From: Phycisphaerales bacterium
GTDB taxonomy: Bacteria; Planctomycetota; Phycisphaerae; UBA1845; Fen-1342
Assembly: GCA_016716475.1 (NCBI GenBank)
Contig: JADJWG010000004.1
Location: forward strand, 186,001 to 250,000
DNA length: 64,000 nt
Direction of reading: 5' to 3'
The notes beneath the pieces are model-generated. The model worked only from the letters and a program-made list of their open reading frames with translations, was not told the DNA's origin and did not search any database. Positions 34,770 through 43,406 of the stretch are shown here, in pieces. Numbering within the stretch: position 1 is the stretch's first letter; every line of letters begins with the position of its first letter. The position numbers and the translations under genes are program-made.

Positions 34770-36233
34770 ATGCGCGGCCTGCTCGCGATTGTTGTGTTGT
34801 TGGGAGCACTTGGCGCGGTTGGTGGCATGGTGCGTCTGGCTGCCACCGCACAGGACGACCCGCGGCTGCTCCCGTCCGGACATGAGAAAATCACGGCCGC
34901 CATGCCGACCGAGGCGCTCGTCCAGCCGGCGCAGGCGCGCCGGCTGCTGGTCTACACGGCCTGCAAGGGATTCGTGCACAGCTCGATCCCGCAGGGCAAG
35001 TACGCGCTGCTCGAACTGGGCCGCCGGACGCGCGCTTTCGAGCCCTACTTCAGCGAGGATCCCGCCGACTTTCGTCCTGCGCGATTACGGGAGTTTGACG
35101 CGGTCTGCTTCCTGAATACGACCGGCGAGTTGTTTGACGATCCCGAGTTGAAGACCAGTCTGCTCGAGTTTGTGCGCGGGGGCAGGGGTCTGATCGGCAT
35201 CCACGCGGCGACGGACGCGTTCTACAACTGGCCGGAGTATGGCGCGATGCTGGGCGGCTACTTCGCGGGGCACCCGTGGAACGCCGGGGACGAGGTTGTG
35301 CTGCGGGTTGAGGATGTCGGGCACCCGCTGACGAAGATGTTTCCCGATGGACCGTTCGACCTGACCGAGGAAATTTACCAGTTTCGCGAACCGTACTCCC
35401 GCGCGCAGGTGCGCGTGCTGGTGGGGCTCGACCCCGCACGCACGGACATGCAGAAGCCCGGTGTGAACCGCCCCGACGGCGACTTCCCCATCTCCTGGGT
35501 TCGGCGGGAGGGACTCGGCCGCGTGTTCTACTGCTCGCTCGGGCACAATGAGCACATCTTCTGGAACCCGGTCGTGCTGCGGCACTACCTCGCGGGCATC
35601 CAGTATGCCCTGGGCGATCTGCCCGCCGCGGCGCTTCCCAGCGCCCAGGTGCAGAAGGATGGCTGGCTTGCGCTGTTCAATGGCACGGACCTGAACGGCT
35701 GGCATGCGCCGCAGGGCAGTTGGAGCGTGGACGATGGTACGCTCGCGCGGCGCGGTGGCGGCGATATCTGGACCCAGGAAATGTACGGCGACTTCGAGCT
35801 CGAGCTCGAATTCAAGCTCGCACCGCAGACCAACAGCGGCATCTTCTTCCGCACCGCCGACCTGCGGGATCCGGTGCAGACGGGGATTGAGCTCCAGGTG
35901 CTCGATTCGTACGGCAAGGCGGAGGTCGGCAAGCACGATGCCGGTGCCATCTACGACTGTCTCGCACCGCGCGTCAACGCGGTACGTCCCCCCGGCGAGT
36001 GGAACCGCGTCCGGCTGGTCTGTCGCGGCAGCCGCATCGAGGCCGATCTCAACGGTGAGCCCATCATCCGCATGGACCTGGACGAGTGGACCGAGGCCGG
36101 CAGGAACCCCGACGGCACCCCCAACAAGTTTCGCACGGCCTACAAGGAAATGCCCCGCCGCGGCCATCTCGGCTTTCAGGATCACGGCAAGCCGGTGTGG
36201 TATCGCAACATCCGGCTCCGACCGCTGAAGTAG
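34770..36233 (+). CDS. ThuA-domain protein fused to a DUF1080 (3-keto-disaccharide hydrolase-like) domain
   Basis: A 487-aa exported protein. The signal peptide (about 1-27) is followed by a ThuA-like domain (about 55-300; LIGIHAATDAFYNWPEY, GRVFYCSLGHNEHIFW) and a C-terminal DUF1080 domain (about 305-487; WLALFNGTDLNGWH, NSGIFFR, WYRNIRLRPL). Such fusions are abundant in planctomycetes. ThuA relates to trehalose/disaccharide use, and DUF1080 includes 3-keto-glucoside hydrolases, so extracellular or periplasmic sugar processing is likely, with the substrate unknown. ATG 34770 begins the only signal peptide in frame; an earlier start at 34563 would bury it. Confidence 0.88.
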   Translation: MRGLLAIVVLLGALGAVGGMVRLAATAQDDPRLLPSGHEKITAAMPTEALVQPAQARRLLVYTACKGFVHSSIPQGKYALLELGRRTRAFEPYFSEDPADFRPARLREFDAVCFLNTTGELFDDPELKTSLLEFVRGGRGLIGIHAATDAFYNWPEYGAMLGGYFAGHPWNAGDEVVLRVEDVGHPLTKMFPDGPFDLTEEIYQFREPYSRAQVRVLVGLDPARTDMQKPGVNRPDGDFPISWVRREGLGRVFYCSLGHNEHIFWNPVVLRHYLAGIQYALGDLPAAALPSAQVQKDGWLALFNGTDLNGWHAPQGSWSVDDGTLARRGGGDIWTQEMYGDFELELEFKLAPQTNSGIFFRTADLRDPVQTGIELQVLDSYGKAEVGKHDAGAIYDCLAPRVNAVRPPGEWNRVRLVCRGSRIEADLNGEPIIRMDLDEWTEAGRNPDGTPNKFRTAYKEMPRRGHLGFQDHGKPVWYRNIRLRPLK

Positions 36234-36301
36234 CCCGCCGAACTTGGGAGGGCCGATCGTAGCCGCTGCGGGAGGAGCTGCCGCGCCGCGCAGCCGCCCG
36301 G

Positions 36302-36307
36302 TATACT
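36302..36307 (+). promoter_or_regulatory. -10 box TATACT upstream of the aminotransferase
   Basis: TATACT about 60 nt before the ATG at 36366. GCAGGAG precedes the start codon. No clear -35. Confidence 0.4.
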
Positions 36308-36365
36308 CCCGGCACATGTCGATGCGCCGGCGCAGCAGGCGTCCGCCGGTGTTGCAGGAGCACAT

Positions 36366-37658
36366 ATGAACGCACAGCGGCCGGTGAGTCTCAACCTGAA
36401 TGTGCGGGGAATGGGCCAGTCGGCGACGCTCGCGATCCAGGAGCGCTGTCGGGAATTGCGCCGCGAGGGGCGCGCGGTCTACAACCTCGGCCTGGGACAG
36501 TCCCCTTTTCCCGTGCCGGGCAGCGTAGTAGAGGCCCTGCGGCTGGCCGCGCCCGAGAAAGACTATCTCCCGGTCAAGGGACTTCCGGCGCTGCGTGAGG
36601 CGGTGGCGGCCTTTCACCGTGACCGCAACCAGATTGATACCCAGTTTGACGGAGTGATCGTCGGCCCCGGCTCGAAAGAGCTGATGTTCCTGGTCCAACT
36701 GGCCTATTACGGCGAAATCATTGTGACGACGCCCTGCTGGGTGTCTTACCTGCCGCAGGCGCGTGTGATCGGCCGCAAGGTCAGTCTCATCCCCACGTCG
36801 CACGAGACTGGCTGGAAGGTGACGGCGGCGCAGTTGCACGACGCCCTGGAGATCGTAAACGACGATTTTCGCCCGCGCATGCTGGTGCTCAACTACCCCT
36901 CGAATCCTTCGGGGCTGAGCTACAGTGAGGAGGAACTCGTCCTGCTGGCCGAGGTCGCGCGCAAATTCAACCTGATCGTGCTGTCCGACGAGATCTATGG
37001 CGAGTTGCACTTCAAAGGCCAGCACGTTTCGATTGCCCGATTCTACCCTGAAAACACGATCGTCAGTTCGGGCTTGTCGAAGTGGTGTGGTGCCGGCGGC
37101 TGGCGGTTGGGGACTTTCTGTTTCCCGCCCAATCTGTACTGGCTGCTCGAAGCGCTCGCATCGGTCGCGAGCGAGACCTATACGTCGGTGTGCGCCCCTG
37201 TCCAGCACGCGGCCGTGCAGGCCTTCCGCGGCGGTGTCGAGATCGAGCGTTACCTATGGCACGCGCGGCGCATTCTCGCAGCCCTGGGGGCCGAGTGCAC
37301 GCGCCTCCTGCAGGCGGCCGGCATCCGGGTACACATGCCGGACGGAGCGTTCTACCTGTTCATCGATTTTTCGCCGTTGCGGGAGCGGCTGGCGGCCCGC
37401 GGGATCGAGTCCGGGGCGGCGCTATGCAATCGGTTGCTGGATGAAGCGGGGGTGGCCATGTTGCCGGGTGTTTCGTTCGCGCGTTCGCGGACGGAGCTGA
37501 CGGCCCGCTTGGCGTATGTCGATTTTGACGGTGCCCGGGCGCTGGCCGCCAGCGAGAATGTGCCGCTGCACGAAGAGTTGCCGGCGGATTTCACGCAGCA
37601 GTACTGCGACAACGTCATTCGGGGGATGGAGCGGCTGGCGGCCTGGGTGGCGGAATGA
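36366..37658 (+). CDS. Class I/II PLP-dependent aminotransferase
   Basis: A 430-aa fold-type I aminotransferase related to aspartate aminotransferase. YNLGLGQSPFPVP lies near residue 40, NYPSNPSGLSY near 180, LSDEIYGELHF near 210 and the PLP lysine in SSGLSKWCGAGGWRLG near 240. The final Arg for the substrate carboxylate is probably in ELTARLAYVDFDG. The substrate could be aspartate, an aromatic amino acid or a biosynthetic intermediate; no pathway neighbour helps. The 3' end overlaps the convergent DUF3754-like gene by 44 bp. Confidence 0.85.
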   Translation: MNAQRPVSLNLNVRGMGQSATLAIQERCRELRREGRAVYNLGLGQSPFPVPGSVVEALRLAAPEKDYLPVKGLPALREAVAAFHRDRNQIDTQFDGVIVGPGSKELMFLVQLAYYGEIIVTTPCWVSYLPQARVIGRKVSLIPTSHETGWKVTAAQLHDALEIVNDDFRPRMLVLNYPSNPSGLSYSEEELVLLAEVARKFNLIVLSDEIYGELHFKGQHVSIARFYPENTIVSSGLSKWCGAGGWRLGTFCFPPNLYWLLEALASVASETYTSVCAPVQHAAVQAFRGGVEIERYLWHARRILAALGAECTRLLQAAGIRVHMPDGAFYLFIDFSPLRERLAARGIESGAALCNRLLDEAGVAMLPGVSFARSRTELTARLAYVDFDGARALAASENVPLHEELPADFTQQYCDNVIRGMERLAAWVAE

Positions 37659-38988
37659 GCCGCAGCGCAGCTTCCGTCCGGTCCGGCTGCGCCGTGTCCG
37701 GAGTAACGCTCCCCGGCTGCGCTCCACGCTGTGCCAGGCATTCCGCGTGGTACCCAGCCGAGCACCGCCCCAGCCAGTGGCTGCGCAATGCCGCCACGGT
37801 TGCCGCCGGCGGCAGGGCCGCGAATGGCTGCCCAGCGGCCCACAACCCGAAGCGCGTCAGTGTCTCCAAGGCATCCGCCGCGTCGAAGTCAACCTGCACG
37901 CCGAAGCGTTCGCGCAGATAGGTCTCGAGGCGGGCGTCGAACTCCTGTGCAGTGGCCGGTGGCCCGGCCCCGCGCTGACAGGCCAGCCAGCCCAGCAGCG
38001 CCTCCTTGAACTCCTCATGCACGACCGTCGAGACGAGCAGTTGCAGCGCCCCGTTGTTGTTTCCGAGGTTCTGGAAGTACAGGTGCCGGGTCCGTTGTGA
38101 ATCGCGGTTTATGCGGGCCCGGCGGTAACCCAGCACGGTCCGGAAGATGAGCATGCCCGCCCCCAGCAGCAGGATCCAAAGCAGTTGCCACAACGCCGCC
38201 GCAGCGCCGGTCACGATCGTCAGCAGCTTTCCCGCGGTAGAGCCGAGCGCCCCGGCTCCGCCACCCAAGACGAGCAGCCGGTCGCGCCAGTTCATGTGGA
38301 CTTCCGCGTGTGGCAGCAGTGCTTCGACATCCGCTTCAGGGATGTCCTTGAATAGCTTGATGAGCACGTGGGGATCGTCGCGCAGCCGGCACACGACGGC
38401 GAGGCGTCGATAGACCGGGACTTCCTCCGGCAGCCCTTCGCGCAAGAACTCGCGCCAGGTCCGCCAGTGCTGCCACTGCAGCAACAAGCGCCAGCGCCGA
38501 AAACGCCGCGCCACCGTGCCTGTGCCTCGCACCCACACGCCCAATTCGGTGATGCGTTCCGGCCGGAGACGGACGTGGTAACCGGCGGCGCGGGCCTGGC
38601 GGACGGCGGCCTCCACCTGCACGTTCGTCAGGCGACGGTAGTTCGCCTTCTCCAACAGGTAGGCGAGCCGCGCCAGCAGCTCGCGGTAGGACTCCGGCGA
38701 CCGCAGCAATGCCGGCGGCGCGAGTGGCTGGGTGTCGCGATCCGGATTGAAGGGGGCGTAGAAATCGGTGAGTGCCCGCCGAAACGTGGCCGCCTCCTGC
38801 TCCAAGACGTCGTCGAGTGCACCGGCCACCGCGCAGACTTCCTCGGCCGTTACTCCAAAACGAGTGGCATCGGCGGCGAGCGCTTCGGTCAACTCACACG
38901 GCAGGATGGGAATGTAGCGGTCGTCCGGACGGTGGAAGGTCGTTCCCGCCGTCGGGTCGTGCGCCAATAAGTCTTGCGCCGCTCCCAT
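37615..38988 (-). CDS. DUF3754 / TMEM143-like membrane protein
   Basis: A 457-aa protein. The first 270 residues are soluble, two closely spaced hydrophobic helices follow, and then the YFQNLGNNNGALQLLV and EEFKEALLGWLAC stretch that marks DUF3754, the family of mitochondrial TMEM143. No function is established. I place the start at ATG 38988, which lies 7 nt after a TACGAT -10-like box; ATG 38997, three codons upstream, is the alternative. The C-terminus is a Pro-rich tail overlapping the 3' end of the aminotransferase gene by 44 bp. Confidence 0.65.
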   Translation of the reverse strand: MGAAQDLLAHDPTAGTTFHRPDDRYIPILPCELTEALAADATRFGVTAEEVCAVAGALDDVLEQEAATFRRALTDFYAPFNPDRDTQPLAPPALLRSPESYRELLARLAYLLEKANYRRLTNVQVEAAVRQARAAGYHVRLRPERITELGVWVRGTGTVARRFRRWRLLLQWQHWRTWREFLREGLPEEVPVYRRLAVVCRLRDDPHVLIKLFKDIPEADVEALLPHAEVHMNWRDRLLVLGGGAGALGSTAGKLLTIVTGAAAALWQLLWILLLGAGMLIFRTVLGYRRARINRDSQRTRHLYFQNLGNNNGALQLLVSTVVHEEFKEALLGWLACQRGAGPPATAQEFDARLETYLRERFGVQVDFDAADALETLTRFGLWAAGQPFAALPPAATVAALRSHWLGRCSAGYHAECLAQRGAQPGSVTPDTAQPDRTEAALRLIPPPRPPAAPSPE

Positions 38989-39034
38989 GCGCACCATCGT
39001 AGCGGCGGGTGTACGGGTAAGGGGTATATGCCCG

Positions 39035-39451
39035 TCAAATCGGCGAATGATCAACGAGTCCGCGACCGTACTGTGACAGGAAGGTACGGTTGCTCTCCAG
39101 CAGTCGCGGGAGCGCCTCCGCTTCGGTGAGTGTGCACCAGCGCACCTCGGCCACCTCGCGCGGGTTGTGCCGCAGGTCGTCACAGAGCAGGTCTGTCCGC
39201 CACCAATAGAGGTGCAGTTGTCCATCGGGGCGGACGTACTCCCAGAGTGGGGCGCGGGGCCGGATCTGCGCCCCGATCTCCTCCCAACATTCGCGCACCA
39301 GCGCCTCGGGCTGGCTCTCTCCCGCTTCGATCGCTCCGCCGACGAAGCACCACGCATCCGGAACGACGACCTGCGGCGCCCGGCGGATGAGCAGAAAGCG
39401 ACCCGCACGCAGGATCACAGCGACCACGCCGTACGTCACAGGCAGGACCAT
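39035..39451 (-). CDS. Nudix hydrolase
   Basis: A 138-aa Nudix-domain protein. The Nudix box runs from GGAIEAGES at residue 39 through RECWEEIGA at 61, with the REUxEExGU glutamates intact, so a metal-dependent nucleoside-diphosphate-linked hydrolysis is expected. Its substrate (mutagenic nucleotides, ADP-ribose, NADH and others) cannot be told from the box. It lies 37-47 bp upstream of the DUF3754-like start on the same strand, but that gene may have its own promoter. Confidence 0.88.
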   Translation of the reverse strand: MVLPVTYGVVAVILRAGRFLLIRRAPQVVVPDAWCFVGGAIEAGESQPEALVRECWEEIGAQIRPRAPLWEYVRPDGQLHLYWWRTDLLCDDLRHNPREVAEVRWCTLTEAEALPRLLESNRTFLSQYGRGLVDHSPI

Positions 39452-39506
39452 GTGCAGGGTTTCCGGTTAACGGATGGGCAGGCAAGAGCGGGTAAGGATA
39501 AGGTTG

Positions 39507-39543
39507 CCGCGCGGTACGGGCGAACCGAGTCCCGTCCGCGCGG
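39507..39543. terminator. Strong GC hairpin between two minus-strand genes
   Basis: CCGCGCGG (39507-39514) pairs with CCGCGCGG (39536-39543), extended by ACGGG/CCCGT after a one-base bulge, around a 10-nt loop. No T-run on either side, so it could be a terminator remnant or a recognition hairpin. Confidence 0.4.
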
Positions 39544-39650
39544 CTGCACTTTCGTGGGGTCGGGTGGCACCGGGAAGCGATCGTGCCCTCATCTCCACTT
39601 GGGGGAAGAGACCAAGAGCGGGGCGTTCTCAGTGGCTTCGCGACCCAGCC

Positions 39651-39683
39651 CCAATCCCTCCCTGCCAAGGAGGGGAGCATTGG
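39651..39683. repeat. Hairpin repeat, CCCAGCCCCAA family, copy 1
   Basis: CCAAT (39651-39655) pairs with ATTGG (39679-39683) and CCTCC with GGAGG inside. It directly follows the lipoprotein stop at 39686 on the minus strand. The preceding CCCAGCCCCAA (39644-39654) recurs at 48284-48294 after another gene, suggesting a dispersed gene-end element. Confidence 0.4.
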
Positions 39684-39685
39684 TG

Positions 39686-40048
39686 CTAGTGGCGCTTAAA
39701 GCTCACTTCCCAGACTTTCGGGCCTTCCTCGTTCCAGACATACATGATGCCCTGACACTTACCGCACAACTCCGCCCGGTAGCTGCGGAGCTTGCCATCC
39801 TTCATGCTGAAGGTCAGAACCTTTGATTCCTCGTTGTAGGTGTAGGTGCCCTCGGCGCTGACCGTTGCTCCGCCGCGGTTGTACGAGGCCTCGAATTTGC
39901 CGTCGCCCTTGAGAGTCATCTGACCGATCTCAAACTCGGTCAGGTTTTCCGGCACCATCCGCATGACCGACCAGCTGCCCTGCATGCCGCAACCGGTGAG
40001 CAGCGCGAGTACCAGCCCCGCAAACGCCAAACGTAAACCGAAACGCAT
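39686..40048 (-). CDS. Small lipoprotein, function unknown
   Basis: A 120-aa predicted lipoprotein. The start ATG has an ideal AGGAGG 8 nt upstream, followed by a short basic N-terminus, a hydrophobic core and the lipobox LLTGC at about residues 16-20. The mature part is beta-rich (FEIGQMTLKGDGKFEASY, cut here) and contains CGKC near the C-terminus. The pattern of repeated strands with TYTYNEESKVLTF resembles small lipocalin-like or DUF-type lipoproteins that sense or bind small molecules, but no family is recognised. Confidence 0.75.
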   Translation of the reverse strand: MRFGLRLAFAGLVLALLTGCGMQGSWSVMRMVPENLTEFEIGQMTLKGDGKFEASYNRGGATVSAEGTYTYNEESKVLTFSMKDGKLRSYRAELCGKCQGIMYVWNEEGPKVWEVSFKRH

Positions 40049-40173
40049 GTGCAATCCTCCTGAAGTTCGTGTAGCGGGCTTCGGATGTGACGCCCTATAA
40101 CCCACTTCATTATGGTCGCCGGCACGCAATTCGCAACTCCGCGCCGCAACTCGCCCCACGCCACCCGCCTCGC

Positions 40174-40179
40174 TACCAT
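40174..40179 (+). promoter_or_regulatory. -10-like TACCAT directly before the YfhO-like start
   Basis: TACCAT lies 8 nt before the ATG at 40188, with no ribosome site between. Same geometry as at 1117, 38996, 52613 and 62630. The match to TATAAT is weak (4 of 6). Confidence 0.3.
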
Positions 40180-40187
40180 GCCCAGCC

Positions 40188-42527
40188 ATGCGAGGTGCCC
40201 GGCTGCTGATCGCGGGGTTGTTCATCGTGCTACCGGGCGTGGTGCTCGCTCCGCTCTGGGGTTTGGCGGGGCTCGGGGCCGGCGAAGACGACATCCTGTA
40301 CTACTTTCCGCTGCGAGTCTTCTTTGCCGAGGCGGTCGCCTCCGGCGAGTGGCCGTGGCTGCTGCCGTGGAGCGGCCTCGATCGTCCGTTGACCGCTGAT
40401 CCACAAGCGGCCCTTTGGTATCCCACGACGTGGCTTTTCGCCCTGGTGCCGCCGCTGGTGGCGTACCCCGCCTCGCTCTGGCTGCACTTCACGCTGGCGC
40501 TGTGGGGTATGTACCTGCTGCTGCGGGCGGAAGGCCTGCGTCGTTCCGCCGCGGTCTTCGGAGCGGTGGCTTTTGGATTCTGCGGATTCATGCTGGCGCA
40601 CCGCGTACATTTCACGATGCAGCACGCCGCGGCCTGGACACCTTGGGTCTTCTGGGCGCTGCGCCGTTACGTTTTCGGCGCGACCGAGGGCCGCCGTTGC
40701 GACCCGGTCGGCCGGCGACTGGCCGTGGCGGCGGTCGTCATCGCGCTGCAGGCCTTCGCCGGCCACGTGCAGATTACGTTGCTCGCCACCGGCGGAGCTC
40801 TGCTCTGGCTGGCGGCACTTGGCTGGCGCGCGCGGCACCCCGCATGGTCCGGCATCCTGACGCGCTGGGTGCTTGTAGGTATTTGTGCGGCCGGACTGTA
40901 CGCCGTGCAGTGGCTACCCACGGCCCTGTTCCTTCGCGACACAACCCGCACCGAGCGGACTTACTTCGATTTCGTCGAGAACAGTCTGAGTCCGGCCGCG
41001 CTGCTGGGGTGGGTCAGCCCGATGATCTTCGGACAACGGACGCCCAACTTCTTCCCGGAGTCTTATTGGGGTCCGTCGCACCAGGTCGAGCAATTCGGCT
41101 ACATGGGTTGGTTAACGCTGATCCTGGGCTGCTACGCCCTGCGATTCGGCGGGCGATGGCAGCCCGCTCGACGGGGGTGGTTTGTGCTGGGTGTCGGTGG
41201 GCTGCTGACCGCGATCGGGTACCTCGGACCCGTGTGCCCGGTGCTGTACCTGTTGCCAGGCAGCAGTCTGTTCCGCTGTCCGGCGCGGGCGCTGTTGTTG
41301 GTGAACCTGGCGTTCGCTGCGCTGGCCGCCTACACGGTGCAGGATCTGGTCGGGGGTCGGTCGCCGCGCCGCAGCCGCGTGCGGGCGGCTCTGCAAGGGC
41401 TGACGCGCCGGCCGTGGGTGCCGGCGGTGGTGCTGGCGGGGCTGCCCCCCATCCTGCTGCTGCCCGTCGTACCCTGGCTCGGTGAGGCGTGGCGTGGTGT
41501 AGCGTTTCGCTCGATCCTGCCGTGGAGTCCGGCGGTCTGGGTACCGTTGACTGTTGGGTTGGTGTCGCTCGGTGTGCTCGCCTGGGCGGTACGTGGCGGG
41601 CGCACCGTTCGTCCCGTCACCGTGCTGCTGGTGGTGCTGGTGGCGGATCTCGCCATCATCGGCTGGACCCTCGATATGCCGCGCGGGGTGCGCACACCGC
41701 AAGAGCTCACCGCACCGCAAGGTGCTGCGGCGGACCGCTGGATGGACCTTGTCCGCGCGTCCGGTGCGCGGTTGTGGGTCGTGAATGGGCGCGTCGGATG
41801 GTTGCCGGGTGAGTATGTTCAGCCGGTTGAAAAGGCCGTCGCGAACACGAATGTGCTGCGCCGAATCCGGACGTTGACCGACTACGGTCCGTTGCAGCCG
41901 CGAGGATACGCGGCGCGCTTCGGCTTCAAGCCGTGGGGGGAGTCCGAGCGCGCCGCGGAGTTGCTTGCCGAGACGAGCTGGGCGCGGCTCTACAACGTCG
42001 GCTGGATCCTGCTTTGCGATCCGAGTCTGCCCGCGCCGGACATGGGCGAACTTGTGGCGCTCGTCCCGCCCGATTGGCGCCTATTCGCCCTGCCCGAGAC
42101 TTATGGCGATGCCCTGTTCGAAGATGCCACGGTGCCGGGTTCGGTGCGGTACCGGGAAACCGGCCCGCACAGCTTCCGTCTTCGTGTCGATTCGTGGTCG
42201 CCGGACCTGCCCCCCGCGGAATCCCTGCCCCCGCAACAGTGGCCCCGTGTCGTCATTGCGCGGGCGTGGCTGAAGGGGTGGAACGCGCAAGGGTTGGGGC
42301 GGCGAGTGCATATCGAACGGGTGAACGACGTGCTGATGGGTGTGCGGGTTCCACCGGGTGTAACGGTTGACATCGTCTTCCAGTACACGCCGCCCGGGTT
42401 GCAGGAAGGAATCCTCGTGTCGGTCGCCTTCGCTGTCCTGCTCGGGTGGGCGGCCCTCAGCGGCCGATGGGGTTCAGCGCTGACCCGTGTTAATTCGCGC
42501 CGGCGGCCTTCGGCCAATGCAGTGTGA
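40188..42527 (+). CDS. YfhO-like integral membrane protein
   Basis: A 779-aa protein with about 11-12 helices. The N-terminus, with DDILYYFPLRVFF after TM1 and WLLPWSGLDRPLTADPQ in the first extracytoplasmic loop, matches the YfhO family (lipid-linked sugar glycosyltransferase-like, GT-C fold). A later soluble segment of about 240 residues ends in a last helix. Members help glycosylate teichoic or lipid products in Firmicutes; in planctomycetes the acceptor is unknown. The 3' end overlaps the convergent histidine kinase by 38 bp. Confidence 0.75.
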   Translation: MRGARLLIAGLFIVLPGVVLAPLWGLAGLGAGEDDILYYFPLRVFFAEAVASGEWPWLLPWSGLDRPLTADPQAALWYPTTWLFALVPPLVAYPASLWLHFTLALWGMYLLLRAEGLRRSAAVFGAVAFGFCGFMLAHRVHFTMQHAAAWTPWVFWALRRYVFGATEGRRCDPVGRRLAVAAVVIALQAFAGHVQITLLATGGALLWLAALGWRARHPAWSGILTRWVLVGICAAGLYAVQWLPTALFLRDTTRTERTYFDFVENSLSPAALLGWVSPMIFGQRTPNFFPESYWGPSHQVEQFGYMGWLTLILGCYALRFGGRWQPARRGWFVLGVGGLLTAIGYLGPVCPVLYLLPGSSLFRCPARALLLVNLAFAALAAYTVQDLVGGRSPRRSRVRAALQGLTRRPWVPAVVLAGLPPILLLPVVPWLGEAWRGVAFRSILPWSPAVWVPLTVGLVSLGVLAWAVRGGRTVRPVTVLLVVLVADLAIIGWTLDMPRGVRTPQELTAPQGAAADRWMDLVRASGARLWVVNGRVGWLPGEYVQPVEKAVANTNVLRRIRTLTDYGPLQPRGYAARFGFKPWGESERAAELLAETSWARLYNVGWILLCDPSLPAPDMGELVALVPPDWRLFALPETYGDALFEDATVPGSVRYRETGPHSFRLRVDSWSPDLPPAESLPPQQWPRVVIARAWLKGWNAQGLGRRVHIERVNDVLMGVRVPPGVTVDIVFQYTPPGLQEGILVSVAFAVLLGWAALSGRWGSALTRVNSRRRPSANAV

Positions 42528-43314
42528 ACGTGCAGCCGCGCCCCTCGTTCGTCCGTGCCTGCAACATCGCCCCATGGTGTCGCGCAATGAGGCGGCAGAC
42601 GCTCAGGCCGAGTCCGACTTCCTGCCAGTCCGTGGCGCGTTGCCCGGGAGGTGACGCGAGAAATGGATTGACAATCGTGTCGATCCGTTCACGGGCAATC
42701 CCACAGCCGTTGTCCTGCACTTCGATCTGCACCGCTTCGGCGAGCTCCGTCGCACGCACCACGAGCAGCCCGCCACTCACCGCGCTCATTGCCCGGTGTG
42801 CATTGAGCAGCAGGTTGAGCAATACCTGGCACAGCAGGTCGTGTTGCGCGACGACCTGGAGGTGTTCCGGCACTTCCACGCGCAATGTGATGCTGTCCTT
42901 CTCGACCGGTCGGGTCATCGTCTCGATGGCTTCCTGCACCACTGCCGCGAGGTTGCATACCGTGACCGGTCGCTCGGGCTGGTTCGCGAGATCGAGCAGG
43001 TGCCGGTTTACCGCGATGGCGCGTTGGCACTGCGTCAGGGTGCGCTCCAGCGTTTTGCGCATGAAGGGGACGTCTTCGTCCATGCTCAGCGCGGCTTCGA
43101 CACGCGCCAGGATCGGCGTCAGCAGGTTGTTGTATTCGTGCGTCACCATCGCGAGCATCGAACCCAGCAGCGCCAGGCGCTGGCTCGCGATCAGCTCGCG
43201 CTCAAGTTCTGCGACGGCGGCCGAGGCGTCTCCGTTGGGATGGGGTGTGGGCATGCGTGGCGGCACCATGGGTATGCGAATTGCGGCGGACAACGCGAGG
43301 GGGTCGAGCGACAT
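42490..43314 (-). CDS. Soluble sensor histidine kinase
   Basis: A 274-aa kinase with no transmembrane helix or PAS domain. The H-box is MVTHEYNNLLTPIL with phospho-acceptor His59, the N-box is LLNLLLNAHRAM, followed by DNGCGI (G1) and VGLGLSVCRLIARHHG (G2). A short coiled stretch (AELERELIASQRL) precedes the H-box. No response regulator is adjacent, so the partner is elsewhere. I chose ATG 43314 (AAAGG upstream); a TTG at 43410 would overlap the gpsA stop region. The NtrB-like HisKA sequence suggests a cytoplasmic signal. Confidence 0.85.
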   Translation of the reverse strand: MSLDPLALSAAIRIPMVPPRMPTPHPNGDASAAVAELERELIASQRLALLGSMLAMVTHEYNNLLTPILARVEAALSMDEDVPFMRKTLERTLTQCQRAIAVNRHLLDLANQPERPVTVCNLAAVVQEAIETMTRPVEKDSITLRVEVPEHLQVVAQHDLLCQVLLNLLLNAHRAMSAVSGGLLVVRATELAEAVQIEVQDNGCGIARERIDTIVNPFLASPPGQRATDWQEVGLGLSVCRLIARHHGAMLQARTNEGRGCTFTLHWPKAAGAN

Positions 43315-43406
43315 GGACACCAGCGCCTTTCGTAAGGATTCCAACGAGCGCACGGTGCAAACTACAGCGACGTTCTGTCGGCACAATACTGGTTTGTACG
43401 GGCGAG

